DNA of 64,000 bases, taken from the NCBI RefSeq assembly GCF_021545335.1, contig NZ_CP089312.1, positions 930,001 to 994,000 on the forward strand. Reading direction: 5' to 3'. The stretch's first letter is position 1, and the number at the start of each line of letters is the position of its first letter. Position numbers and translations under genes: made by a program. This document shows, in pieces, positions 41,534-50,584 of this stretch. The notes under the pieces were generated by a model. The model searched no databases. It was not told the DNA's origin and saw nothing but the letters and a program-made list of their open reading frames with translations. This DNA is from Streptomyces sp. GQFP. GTDB lineage: Bacteria; Actinomycetota; Actinomycetes; Streptomycetales; Streptomycetaceae.

Positions 41534-41550
41534 ATACCCCCACCCGGTAT
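41534..41550. promoter_or_regulatory. CsoR-like copper operator, box 2
   Basis: ATACCCCCACCCGGTAT, just downstream of the predicted transcription start. Boxes 1 and 2 are oppositely oriented and 20 nt apart, so a regulator could block both polymerase binding and escape. Confidence 0.65.
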
Positions 41551-41595
41551 CTGTGGGGTCGATCGAAGTCTCAGGTCTTTATGGAGGAACCCGGT

Positions 41596-41883
41596 ATGTC
41601 TTCGTCCTGCTGCACCCCTGACAACAGCTGCAACGCCGGCAACACCGAGCAGTCGGTCGCGATCGAGGGCGTGCGCACTCTCTATGCCGTCTCCGGCATG
41701 ACCTGCGGTCACTGCAAGGACACCCTCACCACGGCGATCGGCGCTCTCGACGGTGTCAGCCGTGTCGAGGTCGACCTGGAGGCCGGGCAGGTGGCCGTGA
41801 TCAGCGCGGCCGAGCCGGACGACAAGGTGATAGCGGGCGTCGTGGACGACGCCGGCTACGAGGTCACCGGCCGCGCCGCCTGA
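41596..41883 (+). CDS. copZ: Copper chaperone CopZ (heavy-metal-associated domain)
   Basis: A 95-residue protein with one HMA ferredoxin-like domain. The Cu(I) site is GMTCGHC (Cys37, Cys40), followed by [23 protein letters not shown] Cys-containing N-terminal extension ([16 protein letters not shown], Cys5, Cys6, Cys12) may add a second metal site. ATG at 41596 was chosen because GGAGG is 8 nt upstream; an ATG at 41581 would put that box inside the gene. It precedes copA by 71 nt and hands Cu(I) to it. The promoter has CsoR-like boxes, so it is likely copper-induced. Confidence 0.93.
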   Translation: MSSSCCTPDNSCNAGNTEQSVAIEGVRTLYAVSGMTCGHCKDTLTTAIGALDGVSRVEVDLEAGQVAVISAAEPDDKVIAGVVDDAGYEVTGRAA

Positions 41884-41954
41884 TCCCTTCCCCTTTCACC
41901 CACCGCCGGGGCCAGGTCTCGGCCCCGGCGGTCCTCCCAGCACGAGGAGCACCC

Positions 41955-44219
41955 ATGACCACCACTCAGGCCGGCGCCGCCGAGGTCGAGCTCGCCATCG
42001 GCGGCATGACCTGCGCCTCGTGCGCCGCCCGGATCGAGAAAAAGCTCAACCGTATGGACGGCGTCACCGCGACCGTCAACTACGCCACCGAGAAGGCGAA
42101 GGTCTCCTTCGACGAGGGCATCTCGGTCACCGATCTCATAGGCACGGTGGAGGCCACCGGCTACACCGCCCGCGAGCCGGCGCCCGCCCGAACCCGGTCC
42201 TCCGGCGAGGAGGGCGACCGAGCCTCCGAGCAGGCCGACGACCTGCGTCCGCTGCGCGAGCGACTGACCACCGCCGTGGTCCTGGCGGTCCCGGTCATCG
42301 CGATGGCGATGATCCCGGCGCTGCAGTTCGACTACTGGCAGTGGCTGTCGCTGACTCTCACCGCTCCGGTCGTCACCTACGCCGCCTGGCCCTTCCACAA
42401 GGCCGCCTTCACCAACGCCCGGCACGGCGCGGCCACCATGGACACCCTCATCTCGGTCGGCACCTCGGCCGCGTTCCTGTGGTCGCTGTGGGCTCTGTTC
42501 TTCGGCACCGCCGGCATGCCCGGCATGACGCACCCCTTCGAGCTGACGATCGACCGCTCGGACGGCTCCGGGAACATCTACCTGGAGGCCGCGGCCGGTG
42601 TGACGGCGTTCATCCTGGCCGGGCGGTACTTCGAGGCACGCTCCAAGCGCAAGGCCGGGGCCGCCCTGAAGGCGCTGCTGGAGCTGGGCGCCAAGGAGGT
42701 CACCGTCCTTCGCGCCGGCCGTGAGGTGCGGATCGCGACCGCGGACCTGGCCGTCGGGGACCGGTTCCTCGTGCGGCCGGGCGAGAAGATCGCCACCGAC
42801 GGCACCGTCACCGAGGGCGCCTCCGCGGTGGACGCCTCGATGCTGACCGGCGAGTCCGTACCGGTCGAGGTCGGCGTCGGCGACTCCGTGACGGGCGCGA
42901 CTCTCAACGCGGGCGGGCGCCTGGTGGTCGAGGCGACCCGTGTCGGGTCCGACACCCAGCTGGCCCGGATGGCGAAGCTGGTGGAGGACGCGCAGAACGG
43001 CAAGGCCGCGGCCCAGCGCCTGGCCGACAGGATCTCCGCCGTCTTCGTGCCGATCGTGATCGCGCTCGCGCTCGCCACCCTCGGGTTCTGGCTCGGCAAC
43101 GGCTCCGGCCTGACCGCCGCCTTCACCGCCGCCGTCGCCGTACTGATCATCGCCTGCCCCTGCGCCCTGGGCCTGGCCACCCCGACCGCCCTCATGGTCG
43201 GCACCGGACGCGGCGCGCAGCTCGGCATCCTCATCAAGGGACCCGAGGTCCTGGAGTCGACCCGCGAGGTCGACACGATCGTCCTGGACAAGACCGGCAC
43301 CGTCACCACCGGCAGGATGACCCTGCTCGCCGTACACACGTCCGAAGGCACCGACGAGACGGACGTACTGCGCCTGGCGGGCGCCCTGGAGCACTCCTCC
43401 GAGCACCCCATCGCCCAGGCCGTGGCTCAGGGAGCGGCCGACAAGGTCGGGGCCCTGCCGGTGCCCGAGGACTTCGCCAACGTTCCCGGACTCGGTGTCC
43501 AGGGCGTCGTCGAGGGCCACGCCGTTCTGGTGGGCCGCGAGAAGCTGCTCACCGACTGGGCCATGGAACTGCCCGCGCCGCTGGCCCGGGCCAAGGCAGG
43601 GGCCGAGAAGGCGGGGCGGACCGCGATCGCGGTCGCCTGGGACGGCGAGGCCCGCGCCGTCCTGGAAGTCGCGGACGCGGTCAAGGACACCAGCGCCGAG
43701 GCGATCGAGCGGCTCAGGGGCCTGGGCCTCACGCCGATCCTGCTGACCGGCGACAACACGGCCGTCGCCGAGTCGGTGGCCGCCGAGGTCGGTATCGAGC
43801 AGGTCATCGCCGAGGTCATGCCGCAGGACAAGGTCGACGTCATCAAGCGGCTGCAGGCCGAAGGCCGCAGCGTCGCGATGGTCGGCGACGGCGTCAACGA
43901 CGCCGCCGCCCTGGCCCAGGCCGACCTCGGACTCGCCATGGGCACCGGCACCGACGCCGCGATCGAAGCCGGTGACCTGACCCTGGTCCGTGGTGACCTG
44001 CGGGCCGCCGCCGACGCGATCCGGCTGTCACGCAGGACGCTCGGCACCATCAAGTCGAACCTGTTCTGGGCCTTCGGCTACAACGTGGCAGCCATCCCGC
44101 TCGCGGCGGCCGGTCTTCTCAACCCGATGATCGCCGGAGCGGCCATGGCCTTCTCCTCGGTCTTCGTCGTCGGCAACTCACTGCGTCTTCGGTCGTTCCG
44201 CGCGGCCGACCAGCACTGA
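41955..44219 (+). CDS. copA: Cu(I)-exporting P1B-type ATPase CopA
   Basis: A 754-residue membrane ATPase that pumps Cu(I) out of the cytoplasm. The single N-terminal HMA domain has GGMTCASC (Cys20, Cys23). Eight transmembrane segments are expected, including the ion-site helix [10 protein letters not shown]. The phosphorylation motif is DKTGTVTTG, the actuator TGES and the hinge [22 protein letters not shown] lies 5 nt before the ATG. It is the second gene of the copper operon and is followed by a strong terminator. The CPC motif and CopZ neighbour support Cu(I)/Ag(I) rather than Zn or Cd. Confidence 0.96.
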   Translation: MTTTQAGAAEVELAIGGMTCASCAARIEKKLNRMDGVTATVNYATEKAKVSFDEGISVTDLIGTVEATGYTAREPAPARTRSSGEEGDRASEQADDLRPLRERLTTAVVLAVPVIAMAMIPALQFDYWQWLSLTLTAPVVTYAAWPFHKAAFTNARHGAATMDTLISVGTSAAFLWSLWALFFGTAGMPGMTHPFELTIDRSDGSGNIYLEAAAGVTAFILAGRYFEARSKRKAGAALKALLELGAKEVTVLRAGREVRIATADLAVGDRFLVRPGEKIATDGTVTEGASAVDASMLTGESVPVEVGVGDSVTGATLNAGGRLVVEATRVGSDTQLARMAKLVEDAQNGKAAAQRLADRISAVFVPIVIALALATLGFWLGNGSGLTAAFTAAVAVLIIACPCALGLATPTALMVGTGRGAQLGILIKGPEVLESTREVDTIVLDKTGTVTTGRMTLLAVHTSEGTDETDVLRLAGALEHSSEHPIAQAVAQGAADKVGALPVPEDFANVPGLGVQGVVEGHAVLVGREKLLTDWAMELPAPLARAKAGAEKAGRTAIAVAWDGEARAVLEVADAVKDTSAEAIERLRGLGLTPILLTGDNTAVAESVAAEVGIEQVIAEVMPQDKVDVIKRLQAEGRSVAMVGDGVNDAAALAQADLGLAMGTGTDAAIEAGDLTLVRGDLRAAADAIRLSRRTLGTIKSNLFWAFGYNVAAIPLAAAGLLNPMIAGAAMAFSSVFVVGNSLRLRSFRAADQH

Positions 44220-44235
44220 CGGCCGCAGCCCCCGG

Positions 44236-44273
44236 CCGGGGCGGGTACGGACCACGATCCGTACCCGCCCCGG
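44236..44273 (+). terminator. Strong terminator after copA
   Basis: Perfect 16-bp stem (CCGGGGCGGGTACGGA and its complement) with a 6-nt loop, 17 nt after the copA stop codon. Confidence 0.85.
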
Positions 44274-44279
44274 CCCCGC

Positions 44280-44342
44280 TGCACCCAGGACAAGGCCGAC
44301 ATCCAGCGCCACCTGCGGCGCGTCGAAGGACAGGTGCACGGA
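44280..44342 (+). pseudogene. csoR: csoR remnant (N-terminal fragment only)
   Basis: Codons 44280-44342 read CTQDKADIQRHLRRVEGQVHG, which matches the first helix of CsoR/RcnR repressors (consensus KdxxlxRLRRIEGQVRG). Immediately afterwards the similarity stops: the copper-binding Cys/His/Cys residues and the rest of the about 90-residue protein are absent, and the frame runs without a stop into the downstream SpoIIE-type gene. A csoR gene next to copZ-copA was therefore probably lost by deletion, leaving its operators in place. Confidence 0.65.
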
Positions 44343-44501
44343 CGGCCGGTGGTGTCCACGGCGGGGTTCGGGGCGTGCGGGGTCGCGCTCTGGTTGAGCG
44401 CGAGCCGGTTCGGCGGGATGCTGGTGACGGCACCCGAGAAGCTCGCCGGGGTCTGCTTGGCACCGGGCTCGGGCCGCGGTGAGGACGAGGGTGAGAACCC
44501 C

Positions 44502-46931
44502 ATGGACGACGTGCCCGTCGCATCCGCAGGGACCGGGGGTGGACGCGTGCCGGAGGACTTGGCGGCGGTCATCGACGCCCGGGGTTTCATCATGGCCTGG
44601 GGCGCCGAAGCCCGGCGCGTGCTCGGATACGAGCCCGATGAGGTCGTGGGGCGTGCCGCCGCCGATCTGCTCGCCGCGGACCTGCCCCGGTCCGCGCGGC
44701 GTCACGTGGCCAAGGCGCACGGATGCGTCAGCGAGGTGGCGCTGCGGCACCGGGACGGCAGCCGGATCATGATGCGTCTTCGGGGGGTGCCGCTCCTGGA
44801 CGCGGACCGCGGAACCCCGTGGTTCGTGACCGGGGCGGCACCAGAGAGCCCGGCCGGGCCGTCCGACCCGGGGGCGGCCGCGTTGTGGGACTGGACGCTC
44901 GCTCAGCTCCCGCTGCCCGTCGCGGTTTACGACCACAACGCGCGAATGGTGGGCGCCAACGAGCGCATGACTCGCGTGCTGGGCAAGCCGGTGGAGGAGA
45001 TGCGGGGTCTGAGCCTGTGGGAGATCGAGCCCCACCAGCCGTTCGACGAGTTCGACCGCCTCCATCGGCAGGTTCTGCGCACAGGTGAGACCGTGTTGCA
45101 CGAGGCACACGTCCTGACTCCCGGCGAGACCCGGGCCCATTCCTGGGCGATCACCTACTCGCCGCTGAAGGACGAGAACGGCACGGTGCGAGGCATGTCG
45201 ACGGCGGCGTTCGACAGCACGGAGCAGTACTGGGCCCGCCGCCGTCTGGCGGTGCTCAACGACGCCAGCCTGCGCATCGGCAGCACCCTGGCCGTGACCA
45301 GGACGGCCGAGGAGCTGGCGGAGGTGGCCGTATCGGGGTTCGCAGACTTCGTCACGGTCGACCTCCTGGACTCCGTGGCCCGCGGCGACGAGCCGGAACC
45401 GGTGTCGCCCGCCGGTCCGGTCGGCTACCGCCGCTCCGCACAGCAGTCGGTCCTGGAGGGCTGTCCGGAGGCGGTGCTGCAGCCGGGAGACGCGGACGTC
45501 TATCCTCCTGGCTCGTCACCGGTCCAGGTGCTGGCCACCGGCCGCAGCGCCCGGCACCACTCCGGCGAGCCCCTGATGGGGCAGTGGGTCACATCGTCCC
45601 CGGCTCGCGCCGAGGCCGTACGCAAGTACATGATCCACTCCATCATGATGGTGCCGCTGCGTGCCCGGGGGGTCACTCTGGGGCTGGTTCACTTCCTGCG
45701 GCACCGCACGGCGGAGACGTTCAGCGAGGACGATCTGCTGCTCGCGGAGGAGATCGTCGCCCGGGCGGCGGTGTGCGTCGACAACGCCCGCCGTTACACC
45801 CGCGAACGACGCACCGCCCTGGCCCTCCAGCGGAGCCTGCTTCCCGACCGGCTGTCACAGCCGGCGGCGCTGGAGGTCGCCTACCGCTATCTGCCGGCCG
45901 GCGCCGGGGCCGAGGTCGGCGGTGACTGGTTCGACGTGATCCCGCTGTCCGGCGCCCGGGTCGCCCTGGTCGTGGGTGACGTGGTGGGCCACGGTATCCA
46001 CGCGTCCGCCACCATGGGCCGCCTGCGGACCGCCGTACGGACTCTCGCCGACATCGATCTCGCCCCGGACGAACTGCTCACCCAGCTGGACGACCTCGTC
46101 ATCCGCCTCGACCGGGATGAGGGACCGGAGGTACGCGGGCAGCCGCAGGAGGCCAGCGGCGAAGTGGGCGCCACCTGTCTCTACGCCGTGTACGACCCGG
46201 TGTCCCGCCACTGCACCCTGGCCAGGGCCGGGCATCCGCCGCCCGCCGTGGTCACCGCCGGCGGCGCCGTACGGTTCCTGGACCTGCCCGCCGGGCCGCC
46301 GCTCGGCCTCGGCGGCCTGCCGTTCGAGGCCACCGACATCGAACTCGACGAGGGCAGCCTGCTCGCCCTCTACACCGACGGTCTGATCGAGGCCGCCCAC
46401 CGGGACATCGACGTCGGCCTCGGCCTCCTGCGGGAGGCACTGCGCCACCCCGCCCCCACCCTGGAGCAGACCTGCGACGAGGTGCTGGGCACGGTACTGA
46501 CCCAGCGCTCCGACGACGACATCGTCCTGGTCCTGGCCCGGACCCGGGCGCTCGATGCCGACCATGTACGCACCTGGCAACTGCCGTCGGACCCGGCGGC
46601 TGTCGCAGGCGCCCGGCGGACGGCCGGCGAGCAGCTGGCCGCCTGGGGGCTGGGGGAGTCGGCATTCGCGACGGAGCTGATCGTCAGCGAGCTGGTCACC
46701 AACGCCATCCGCTACGGCGCCCCGCCCATCCAGCTGCGGCTGATCTGCCACGACACGCTGATCTGCGAGGTCTCCGACGCCAGCAGCACCGCACCGCACC
46801 TGCGACGGGCCCGGGTCTTCGACGAGGGAGGCCGCGGACTGCTCCTGGTGGCCCAGGTCGCCGAACGCTGGGGGAGCCGCCAGACCCCCACGGGAAAGAC
46901 CATCTGGGCCGAACAACCCCTGTCGGTCTGA
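44502..46931 (+). CDS. PAS-PAS-GAF-PP2C (SpoIIE)-HATPase signalling protein
   Basis: An 809-residue cytoplasmic sensor phosphatase. The order is PAS (about 20-110), PAS (about 135-245), GAF (about 265-420), PP2C/SpoIIE phosphatase (about 430-655; GGDWFDVIPLSG, VVGDVVGHG, LALYTDGLIE) and a C-terminal HATPase_c of the anti-sigma kinase type (about 680-808; N-box ELVTNAIRYG, G-box GGRGLLLVAQVAERWG). Such proteins dephosphorylate anti-anti-sigma factors and phosphorylate them through the HATPase, tuning sigma-factor activity. ATG at 44502 has a GAGGGTGAG upstream; earlier in-frame codons come from the csoR remnant. No partner STAS protein is in the window. The signal is unknown. Confidence 0.9.
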   Translation: MDDVPVASAGTGGGRVPEDLAAVIDARGFIMAWGAEARRVLGYEPDEVVGRAAADLLAADLPRSARRHVAKAHGCVSEVALRHRDGSRIMMRLRGVPLLDADRGTPWFVTGAAPESPAGPSDPGAAALWDWTLAQLPLPVAVYDHNARMVGANERMTRVLGKPVEEMRGLSLWEIEPHQPFDEFDRLHRQVLRTGETVLHEAHVLTPGETRAHSWAITYSPLKDENGTVRGMSTAAFDSTEQYWARRRLAVLNDASLRIGSTLAVTRTAEELAEVAVSGFADFVTVDLLDSVARGDEPEPVSPAGPVGYRRSAQQSVLEGCPEAVLQPGDADVYPPGSSPVQVLATGRSARHHSGEPLMGQWVTSSPARAEAVRKYMIHSIMMVPLRARGVTLGLVHFLRHRTAETFSEDDLLLAEEIVARAAVCVDNARRYTRERRTALALQRSLLPDRLSQPAALEVAYRYLPAGAGAEVGGDWFDVIPLSGARVALVVGDVVGHGIHASATMGRLRTAVRTLADIDLAPDELLTQLDDLVIRLDRDEGPEVRGQPQEASGEVGATCLYAVYDPVSRHCTLARAGHPPPAVVTAGGAVRFLDLPAGPPLGLGGLPFEATDIELDEGSLLALYTDGLIEAAHRDIDVGLGLLREALRHPAPTLEQTCDEVLGTVLTQRSDDDIVLVLARTRALDADHVRTWQLPSDPAAVAGARRTAGEQLAAWGLGESAFATELIVSELVTNAIRYGAPPIQLRLICHDTLICEVSDASSTAPHLRRARVFDEGGRGLLLVAQVAERWGSRQTPTGKTIWAEQPLSV

Positions 46932-47041
46932 CGGTCCGGACAGCGACCCGGGCCGGGCTCACGGCCGAGGCGGTCGCGTGGCCTGCCGGCGACGAGGTGC
47001 CGGCGCCGGCCCGGCCGCCGAGCCGTTGCGCTGGAGCCGAC

Positions 47042-48217
47042 TCAGTGATCTCCATAGCTCTTCGGCAGGCCGAGCACATGCTGCGCGATGTAGGCGAGGA
47101 TGAGTTCCTGTGGCAGCGGCGCGATCTTCATCAGTCGGGCTTCCCTCCAGTAACGTGCGACGTGGTACTCCTCGGCATAGCCGTAGCCGCCGTGAACCTG
47201 CATGGCGGCGTCGGCGGCCTCGAAGCCCGCGTCGGTGGCCAGGAACTTGGCCGTGTTGGCCTCGGCCCCGGCCGGGAGGCGCTGGTCGATCAGCCAGCCG
47301 GCGCGGCGGGTGACCAGCTCGGCGGCCTGGAGACGCGCGTGGGCCTGGGCCAGCGGGAAGGCGACGCCCTGGTTCTGGCCGATCGGCCGACCGTGGACGA
47401 CCCGCTCCTTGGCGTAGGCGACCGCCCGGCGCATCGCGGCCCGGCCGATACCGATGGCCTCGCTCGCGATGAGGATGCGCTCGGCGTTCAGCCCGTCGAG
47501 GAGGTAGCGGAAGCCGGCCCCCTCCTCCCCCACCCGGTCGGAGACATGGACCAGGAGGTCGTCGTAGACGGTCTCGCAGGAGGCGACCGCGTTGCGGCCC
47601 GCCTTGGGGATGGCACGGATGGTGACGGCCGGGTCCTGCAGATCGGCCATGAGCAGGGTGAGGCCGTCGGTGCGCTTGACGCACTGCTCCACGGGAGTGG
47701 TCCGCACCAGCAGGAGCACCTTCTCGGACTCCAGGGCCTTGGAGGTCCACACCTTCTGTCCCCGCACCCGGTAGTGCTCACCCTCCAGCACGGCACTGGT
47801 GCGGATGGCGAGGGTCTCGGTGCCCGCGTCGGGCTCGGTGACGCCGAAGGCCACGTGCAGGTCCCCGGCGGCGACCCTGGGAAGGTAGCGCTGTTTGAGT
47901 TCCTCGCTGCCGTGCAGGACCAGCGGGTGCATGCCGAAGATGGACAGGTGGATGGCGCTGCAGCCGTTCATTGCGGCCCCCGAGGCGGCCACCTCTTCGA
48001 GGATGACCGAGGCCTCCAGCAGTCCGCGGCCGCCACCGCCGTACTCCTCGGGGATGGCGATGCCGATCCAGCCGCCGTGGGCAAGCGCGTTGTAGAAGTC
48101 CCAGGGGAACTCGTGCTTGGCGTCCTTGTCCGCCCAGTAGGCGTCGTCGAACTTGGCGCAGATGCTGCGGACGGCGTCCCGGATGAGCTGGACATCCTGG
48201 TCCTGCGTGAAGTCCAC
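47042..48217 (-). CDS. Acyl-CoA dehydrogenase
   Basis: A 391-residue acyl-CoA dehydrogenase with middle-domain signature VAFGVTEPDAGTET and GQKVWTSKALES, and C-terminal QVHGGYGYAEEYHVARYWREARL. Start is GTG or ATG at 48217 (MDFTQDQDVQLIRDAVRSI). It is the distal gene of a minus-strand series that includes an aldehyde dehydrogenase, an SDR and an amidohydrolase, and converges with the SpoIIE-type gene across 110 nt with no clear terminator. It would desaturate an acyl-CoA; substrate unknown. Confidence 0.9.
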   Translation of the reverse strand: MDFTQDQDVQLIRDAVRSICAKFDDAYWADKDAKHEFPWDFYNALAHGGWIGIAIPEEYGGGGRGLLEASVILEEVAASGAAMNGCSAIHLSIFGMHPLVLHGSEELKQRYLPRVAAGDLHVAFGVTEPDAGTETLAIRTSAVLEGEHYRVRGQKVWTSKALESEKVLLLVRTTPVEQCVKRTDGLTLLMADLQDPAVTIRAIPKAGRNAVASCETVYDDLLVHVSDRVGEEGAGFRYLLDGLNAERILIASEAIGIGRAAMRRAVAYAKERVVHGRPIGQNQGVAFPLAQAHARLQAAELVTRRAGWLIDQRLPAGAEANTAKFLATDAGFEAADAAMQVHGGYGYAEEYHVARYWREARLMKIAPLPQELILAYIAQHVLGLPKSYGDH

Positions 48218-48286
48218 GGTGTGCCGCTCCTCATGGTGTCCGGGTCCGCGCGATCAGGCGCGGTTCGGGTGTGAATCAGGCGGGGA

Positions 48287-49726
48287 TCAGGTCTGGGCGA
48301 ACTGGAGCGACTTGAACTCGTAGAACTCCAGGAGCCCGTGGACTCCGAGTTCCCGGCCGATGCCGGACTGCTTGACGCCGCCGAAGGGCGCGAGGGCGTT
48401 GAAGTACGAGCCGTTGATGTCGACCTGCCCGGTGCGCAGCCGCCGGGCCACGCGCTCGGCCCGTTCCAGATCCCGTGACCAGACGCCGCCGGCCAGGCCG
48501 TAGATCGTCGAGTTGGCGATCTCGACGGCTTCGTCGTCGGTGTCGTAGGGAAGGATGGCGAGGACGGGGCCGAAGACCTCGTCCTGGGCGAGCGCCATGT
48601 CGACGGTGACGTCGGAGAAGACCGTGGGCGCCACGAAAAAGCCGTCCGAAAAGCCGTCCGGCAGCCCGTCCGGCTGCTCGGGGCCGCCGCAGACCAGCCG
48701 CGCGCCCTGTTCGAGCGCGCGCCGGATGTGTCCGCGTACGGTGTCCTGCTGAGCGGCGGAGACGAGGGGGCCCATGGTGGTGTCGGGGTCGAGCGGGTCG
48801 CCGAGCCGGTAGCGCGCGGCGCGGGTCCGTACGAGTTCCTCCGCCTGGTCGAGCTGAGAGCGGTGGACGAGCATCCGGGTCCACGCGGTGCAGGTCTGGC
48901 CGGTGTTGGTGAAGCAGTTGGCCACGCCCACCTTGACGGCCTGCGGCAGGTCGGCGTCGTCGAGGATGACGTTCGCCGACTTGCCGCCCAGTTCCAGCGC
49001 CACGCGCTTGACCGTTCGGGCCGCCGCTTCTCCGATACGGCGGCCGGTTCCGGTCGAGCCGGTGAAGTGGACCATGTCCACGTCCGGGTGCTCGACCAAG
49101 GGCTCGCCGACCGAGGCTCCGGTGCCGCTGACGAGGTTGAAGACACCGGCGGGGAAGCCGAGTCCGTGGACGATGTCGGCGAGCAGGAACGCGCTCAGGG
49201 GGGCGATCTCGGAGGGCTTGACGACGGTCGTACAGCCGGTGGCCAGGGCCGCGCCCATCTTGCCCAGGACCTGCTGGAGGGGGAAGTTCCACGCCGTGAC
49301 GCAGGCGACGACACCGATCGGTTCGCGGACGACGACGGAGGCTCCGATCTTCTCCTCCAGGGGCAGATGCGGCAGCAGTTGGCGGTAGTTGGTGAGCGCC
49401 GCGCGGGGCGCGTCGGCCTGGAGCATGCGGGACACGCGCAGCGGGGTGCCGACCTCCGTCGTGATCAGCGCGGCGAACTCCTCGGCCCGCTCGGCGAGCG
49501 CCTCCTCAAGCCGGCTCAGCAGATCGAGGCGCTCCGCCATCGGCCTGCCCGACCAGTTGGGGAAGGCGCGGCGGGCGGCGGCCACGGCGGCACTCACGTC
49601 CCGCGCCGTCCCGTCCGGGACACTGCCCACCGCTTCTCCGGTGGCGGCGCCGCGCACGTCGAGGGTCGCCGGGCTGTCCGACGGGCACCAGGTGCCGTCG
49701 ATGTAGTGGGCGTCGCGGATGATCAC
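48287..49726 (-). CDS. Aldehyde dehydrogenase
   Basis: A 479-residue aldehyde dehydrogenase: AWNFPLQQVLGKMGAALATG, Glu in LELGGKSANV, catalytic Cys in NTGQTCTAWTR, and FGGVKQSGIGRELG at the C-terminus. GTG at 49726 has GAGGAG 6 nt upstream, and that box overlaps the stop codon of the preceding SDR, so the two are coupled. It precedes the acyl-CoA dehydrogenase gene by 69 nt. Probably converts an aldehyde from the SDR into an acid for CoA activation. Confidence 0.92.
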   Translation of the reverse strand: MIIRDAHYIDGTWCPSDSPATLDVRGAATGEAVGSVPDGTARDVSAAVAAARRAFPNWSGRPMAERLDLLSRLEEALAERAEEFAALITTEVGTPLRVSRMLQADAPRAALTNYRQLLPHLPLEEKIGASVVVREPIGVVACVTAWNFPLQQVLGKMGAALATGCTTVVKPSEIAPLSAFLLADIVHGLGFPAGVFNLVSGTGASVGEPLVEHPDVDMVHFTGSTGTGRRIGEAAARTVKRVALELGGKSANVILDDADLPQAVKVGVANCFTNTGQTCTAWTRMLVHRSQLDQAEELVRTRAARYRLGDPLDPDTTMGPLVSAAQQDTVRGHIRRALEQGARLVCGGPEQPDGLPDGFSDGFFVAPTVFSDVTVDMALAQDEVFGPVLAILPYDTDDEAVEIANSTIYGLAGGVWSRDLERAERVARRLRTGQVDINGSYFNALAPFGGVKQSGIGRELGVHGLLEFYEFKSLQFAQT

Positions 49727-49736
49727 GGTGCTCTCC

Positions 49737-50534
49737 TCACCGCGGCGTCTTGGCGTGCAGGCGCCGCATCTTCGCCAGCCAGCCGTCGTAGTCGGCCGCC
49801 TTGCCCTGGAAGTACTTCGGTACGTTCGGGTGGGTGAGGATGAGGAAGTCCTCCTTGCGCATCCCGTCGACCACGCAGTCGGCGGCTTCCTCGGGCCCGA
49901 TCGCGCCGGCCACGGCGAACCACTCACCCTGTGCCCCGCGCAGCATGTCCGTGCGCACGCCTTCGGCCACGATGCAGGAGACCTTGACGCCGGCGTCCCC
50001 GTAGTGGATGGACAGCCACTCGGTCAGGCCCACGACCGCGTGCTTGCTGGTCGTGTACGGGGCGTTGCCCAGCGCGGTGAGCAGGCCGCCGGCGGAGGCG
50101 TTCTGCACCAGGTAGCCGTCGCCGCGCTCAAGCATCTGCGGCAGCACGGCACGGGCGGCGTACACCTGGGCCATGACATTCACGTCCCAGACCTGCTGCC
50201 AGGCGGCGTTGGAGGCCCATGGGTTGCCGCGCTCCTGGAGCGGTGTGACGCCGTCGTGGGGTTCGCCCCAGAGCACACCGGCGTTGGAGACGAGGACGTC
50301 CACCCGGCCGTGGTGCGCCGTGGTCACCTCGACGAGTTCGGAGACCTGTTCCTCGACCCGTACGTCGACGGCGTGACCGAGGCAGCCCAGTTCCGCGGCG
50401 ACGCGGGCGGTGCCGGGCCCGTCGATGTCCGAGACGACGACAGTCGCTCCCTCGGCGGCGAACCGGCGGCACATGGCCTCACCCATGCCGGCCGCGCCGC
50501 CGGTCACCACGACGACCTTGTCCCTCAGCTCCAC
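49737..50534 (-). CDS. SDR family dehydrogenase
   Basis: A 265-residue short-chain dehydrogenase with VVVVTGGAAGMGEAMCRRFA, the NAG motif in LVSNAGVLWG and Tyr-x3-Lys in YTTSKHAV. The C-terminal segment FQGKAADYDGWLAKMRRLHAK resembles SDRs found with steroid and terpene catabolic genes. GTG at 50534 has GGGAGG upstream; the earlier in-frame start at 50621 would overlap the amidohydrolase gene. Likely an alcohol dehydrogenase feeding the coupled aldehyde dehydrogenase. Confidence 0.88.
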   Translation of the reverse strand: MELRDKVVVVTGGAAGMGEAMCRRFAAEGATVVVSDIDGPGTARVAAELGCLGHAVDVRVEEQVSELVEVTTAHHGRVDVLVSNAGVLWGEPHDGVTPLQERGNPWASNAAWQQVWDVNVMAQVYAARAVLPQMLERGDGYLVQNASAGGLLTALGNAPYTTSKHAVVGLTEWLSIHYGDAGVKVSCIVAEGVRTDMLRGAQGEWFAVAGAIGPEEAADCVVDGMRKEDFLILTHPNVPKYFQGKAADYDGWLAKMRRLHAKTPR

Positions 50535-50584
50535 CTGGTGCCCTCCCGATCCGCCGACGGCCTCCTGATCCGGCCCGGACGCGG

